Shown here: in pieces, positions 62,274 to 64,000 of the stretch
How positions within the stretch are numbered: position 1 is the first letter of the stretch
How the letters are laid out: each line of letters begins with the position of its first letter
Origin: Methylotenera oryzisoli
Lineage (GTDB): Bacteria; Pseudomonadota; Gammaproteobacteria; Burkholderiales; Methylophilaceae
Direction: 5' to 3'
Length of the DNA stretch: 64,000 nt
Assembly (NCBI RefSeq): GCF_004661485.1
Contig: NZ_PQVH01000009.1
Coordinates: 1 to 64,000, forward strand
The notes under the pieces: generated by a model
The model's input: only the letters and a program-made list of their open reading frames with translations
What the model was told of the DNA's origin: nothing
Databases searched by the model: none
Position numbers and translations under genes: made by a program

Positions 62274-63176
62274 TCACCACAGCTTTTCTGCCATATTTTG
62301 CGATTTGATTCTATCAATCCACCACTTCAAACCAGCACCGGCATCGCCACTGCGCCAAGCCATGTAGATAGACTCTGGTTGGCGTGGCTCTTCCACTTGC
62401 TTTTCTACCAGCAATCCTTTTGCTATAGCATCACGCGCTAACGGTTCAGGTAAAAAACCAAAACCAAGCCCCGCTAACTGAAACTCATATTTTGTGCGCA
62501 TATTAGCCACTGCTAAGGTTTCCTGACCAAACAGCAACCCCACGGTACGTGGCGGCATTTTCCGTACCGAGTCACTCACCGTGATAGCCCGATGCTGATA
62601 CAGCTCAGCCTTACCTAAGGGTTTATTCAGGTGAGCTAATGCATGATTAGGCGCAACAGCAAACACAAAATTGATGGTATCAATCACCTCTGCATGATAG
62701 CCGCCACCCGATGGCCCTTCGCCTGCAGCACCTATCAGTAAATCAACGCGCCTATCCATCAGCGCCTCCCAACAGCCAGACAGCGCTTCTTGTGCAAACC
62801 GCAGCCTGGTCAGGTTCGCAACTTTATAAAACTCAGCAATATCTTCAACTAATGCCGTGGGGGAAAACACTGAATCCATGCCGATGGATAGCTCAGTTTC
62901 CCAGCCTGAGGCCACACGCCGCACCCTATGCTCAAGGTCCTCTGCTGCTTTCAGCAAATAGCGCCCTTCTTTTAATAACTCTTTACCCGCGCTGGTTAAA
63001 CTGACTTTAGGGCCCTGACGCTCAAACACCTGCACGCCTAAGTCTTGCTCCAGCTTACTGACCGTGTACGAGATGGTGGACGGGACCTTGTGTAATTCGT
63101 TACCCGCAGCAGCAAACGATCCGCCACGGTCAATCGCATCAAGAATTAATAAAGAATCTAGGCTTATTCTGAACAT
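62274..63176 (-). CDS. LysR-type transcriptional regulator
   Basis: The 300-residue protein has the LysR HTH (LLILDAIDRGGSFAAAGNEL, PSTISYTVSKLEQDLG) and an effector domain from about residue 92. It is divergent from the YhhW-like pirin gene with a 161-base gap that includes the inverted repeat TCACATT...AATGTGA. It probably controls that pirin. This repeats the lysR-pirin layout at 16.5-18.3 kb, but the two LysR proteins are clearly not close copies. Confidence 0.92.
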   Translation of the reverse strand: MFRISLDSLLILDAIDRGGSFAAAGNELHKVPSTISYTVSKLEQDLGVQVFERQGPKVSLTSAGKELLKEGRYLLKAAEDLEHRVRRVASGWETELSIGMDSVFSPTALVEDIAEFYKVANLTRLRFAQEALSGCWEALMDRRVDLLIGAAGEGPSGGGYHAEVIDTINFVFAVAPNHALAHLNKPLGKAELYQHRAITVSDSVRKMPPRTVGLLFGQETLAVANMRTKYEFQLAGLGFGFLPEPLARDAIAKGLLVEKQVEEPRQPESIYMAWRSGDAGAGLKWWIDRIKSQNMAEKLW

Positions 63177-63246
63177 TCGATTTTTTCGATGATAGGTTGA
63201 TATTTTTTCCGTTTTTCATAGTGAAATTAACGGTTCATAATGCTTC

Positions 63247-63282
63247 TCACATTAACCGGCAATCATTTAGCAGAGAATGTGA
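63247..63282. promoter_or_regulatory. Inverted repeat between lysR and pirin genes
   Basis: TCACATT (63247-63253) and AATGTGA (63276-63282) are exact inverted repeats with 22 bases between them, 55 bases upstream of the pirin start. A candidate LysR binding region. Confidence 0.35.
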
Positions 63283-63337
63283 TGTTTTAAATTATCGCAT
63301 ATAGACAAATGATACCAAAGCATAAAGGAGACTGATG

Positions 63338-64000
63338 ATGTTACAGGTTCTTAAAAATAGCCAACGCGGGGCAGCTGACCATGGCTGGTTGCAATCAAAT
63401 CACTCGTTCTCATTTGGCCATTACTACAACCCAGAGCAAATGGGGTTTGGACCTTTGTTAGTCATTAATGAAGACCGCGTACAACCAGCCCGCGGCTTTG
63501 GCACACACAGCCATGAAGACATGGAAATTATTAGCTACGTATTAAGCGGTGCGCTAGAACACAAAGACAGCATGGGCAATGGTTCTGTGATTCGTTATGG
63601 CGACGTACAAAGAATGAGCGCAGGTACTGGCGTGAGCCACAGTGAGTTTAATCACTCAAGCACTGAGCGTGTGCATTTTTTGCAAATCTGGATTAACCCT
63701 AACGTAACCGGCATTACACCTAGCTATGAGGAAAAACATTTTGATGCAGCGTCAAAAGCAAACCAACTGCGCTTGATTGCCTCACAAGACGGAAAAGATG
63801 GCTCCGTACTGATTCACCAAGACGCCAGCATCTATGCCGCGATATTGAACGGGGAGACTACATTAACCCATCAACTAGCACCCAACAGAACAGGCTATGT
63901 GCATTTGATTAGAGGTCAAGTTGAGGTTAACGGTACCAAGCTGACCACAGGCGATGCCTTAAAAATTCAACAGGAATCATCGATTGAGTTCAGCAATGCC
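63338..64000 (+). CDS. yhhW: Pirin family protein, YhhW-like (runs off the window)
   Basis: The first 221 codons of a pirin are present; E. coli YhhW has 231 residues, so only the end is missing. It starts at ATG 63338 with AAGGAG seven bases upstream (another ATG is directly before). The pirin metal site is seen in GFGTHSHEDMEIISYV and GTGVSHSEFNHSS, and the N-terminus (GAADHGWLQSNHSFSFGHYY) matches YhhW. E. coli YhhW has quercetin dioxygenase activity. It is divergent from the LysR gene. Confidence 0.9.
   Translation, partial: MLQVLKNSQRGAADHGWLQSNHSFSFGHYYNPEQMGFGPLLVINEDRVQPARGFGTHSHEDMEIISYVLSGALEHKDSMGNGSVIRYGDVQRMSAGTGVSHSEFNHSSTERVHFLQIWINPNVTGITPSYEEKHFDAASKANQLRLIASQDGKDGSVLIHQDASIYAAILNGETTLTHQLAPNRTGYVHLIRGQVEVNGTKLTTGDALKIQQESSIEFSNA

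Overview
The window looks like chromosome from a gamma/beta-type proteobacterium, most likely a betaproteobacterial methylotroph of the Methylophilaceae (Methylotenera/Methylophilus-like). The pointers are a free-standing pqqA, coq7 for ubiquinone, groESL under CIRCE plus a heat-shock promoter, rimI/tsaB, rlhA and many outer-membrane and periplasmic proteins, at moderate-to-low G+C. No methanol dehydrogenase or RuMP gene lies in the window, so the family assignment is inference. No rRNA, CRISPR array, complete insertion sequence or prophage was seen.

Left end (1-5.3 kb) is accessory DNA with the marks of a chromosomal integron. It has cassette-like genes (small membrane protein, GFA-fold protein, MazG-like pyrophosphohydrolase), attC-like sites with GTTRRRY cores, and an orphan DUF2384 antitoxin-like gene. 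A core gene, the OsmC-YcaO fusion, sits inside this region, and the MazG cassette appears to have inserted exactly at its stop codon. From 5.3 to 20 kb are regulator/enzyme modules: a tetR-SDR divergent pair with two operator-like palindromes; an MFS transporter; a secreted SRPBCC protein; a BLUF / EAL / PAS-GGDEF cluster that looks like a blue-light cyclic-di-GMP circuit; a secreted cupin / unknown 507-residue exported protein / porin operon facing a LuxR regulator; and a LysR-controlled pirin-ycaC-monooxygenase operon.

20-44 kb is mostly housekeeping. It holds an orphan UmuD-like protease, thioredoxin, a 23-residue pqqA and a 48-residue membrane peptide (both below usual ORF cut-offs), tRNA-Leu(CAA), queA, a lytic transglycosylase, proS, a lemA-TPM-TPM operon, the overlapping tsaB-rimI-(UDG-fold/HolD-like) operon, arfB, yoaA, an NlpC/P60 lipoprotein, a ferritin-like protein, ctpA, glcF-like, coq7, OsmC and FKBP proteins, dacB and bioA.

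44-64 kb holds rlhA, a 7TM-GGDEF cyclase, yjdM, tas, a MocR regulator, an FdhF/YdeP molybdoenzyme with a small partner gene, groES-groEL with two related structured elements directly after each stop codon, an unrecognised AT-rich gene with a possible HEPN-like end, an FKBP, ybfF, a FadL-type porin, a polytopic membrane protein and a second LysR/pirin pair. The last pirin runs off the window.
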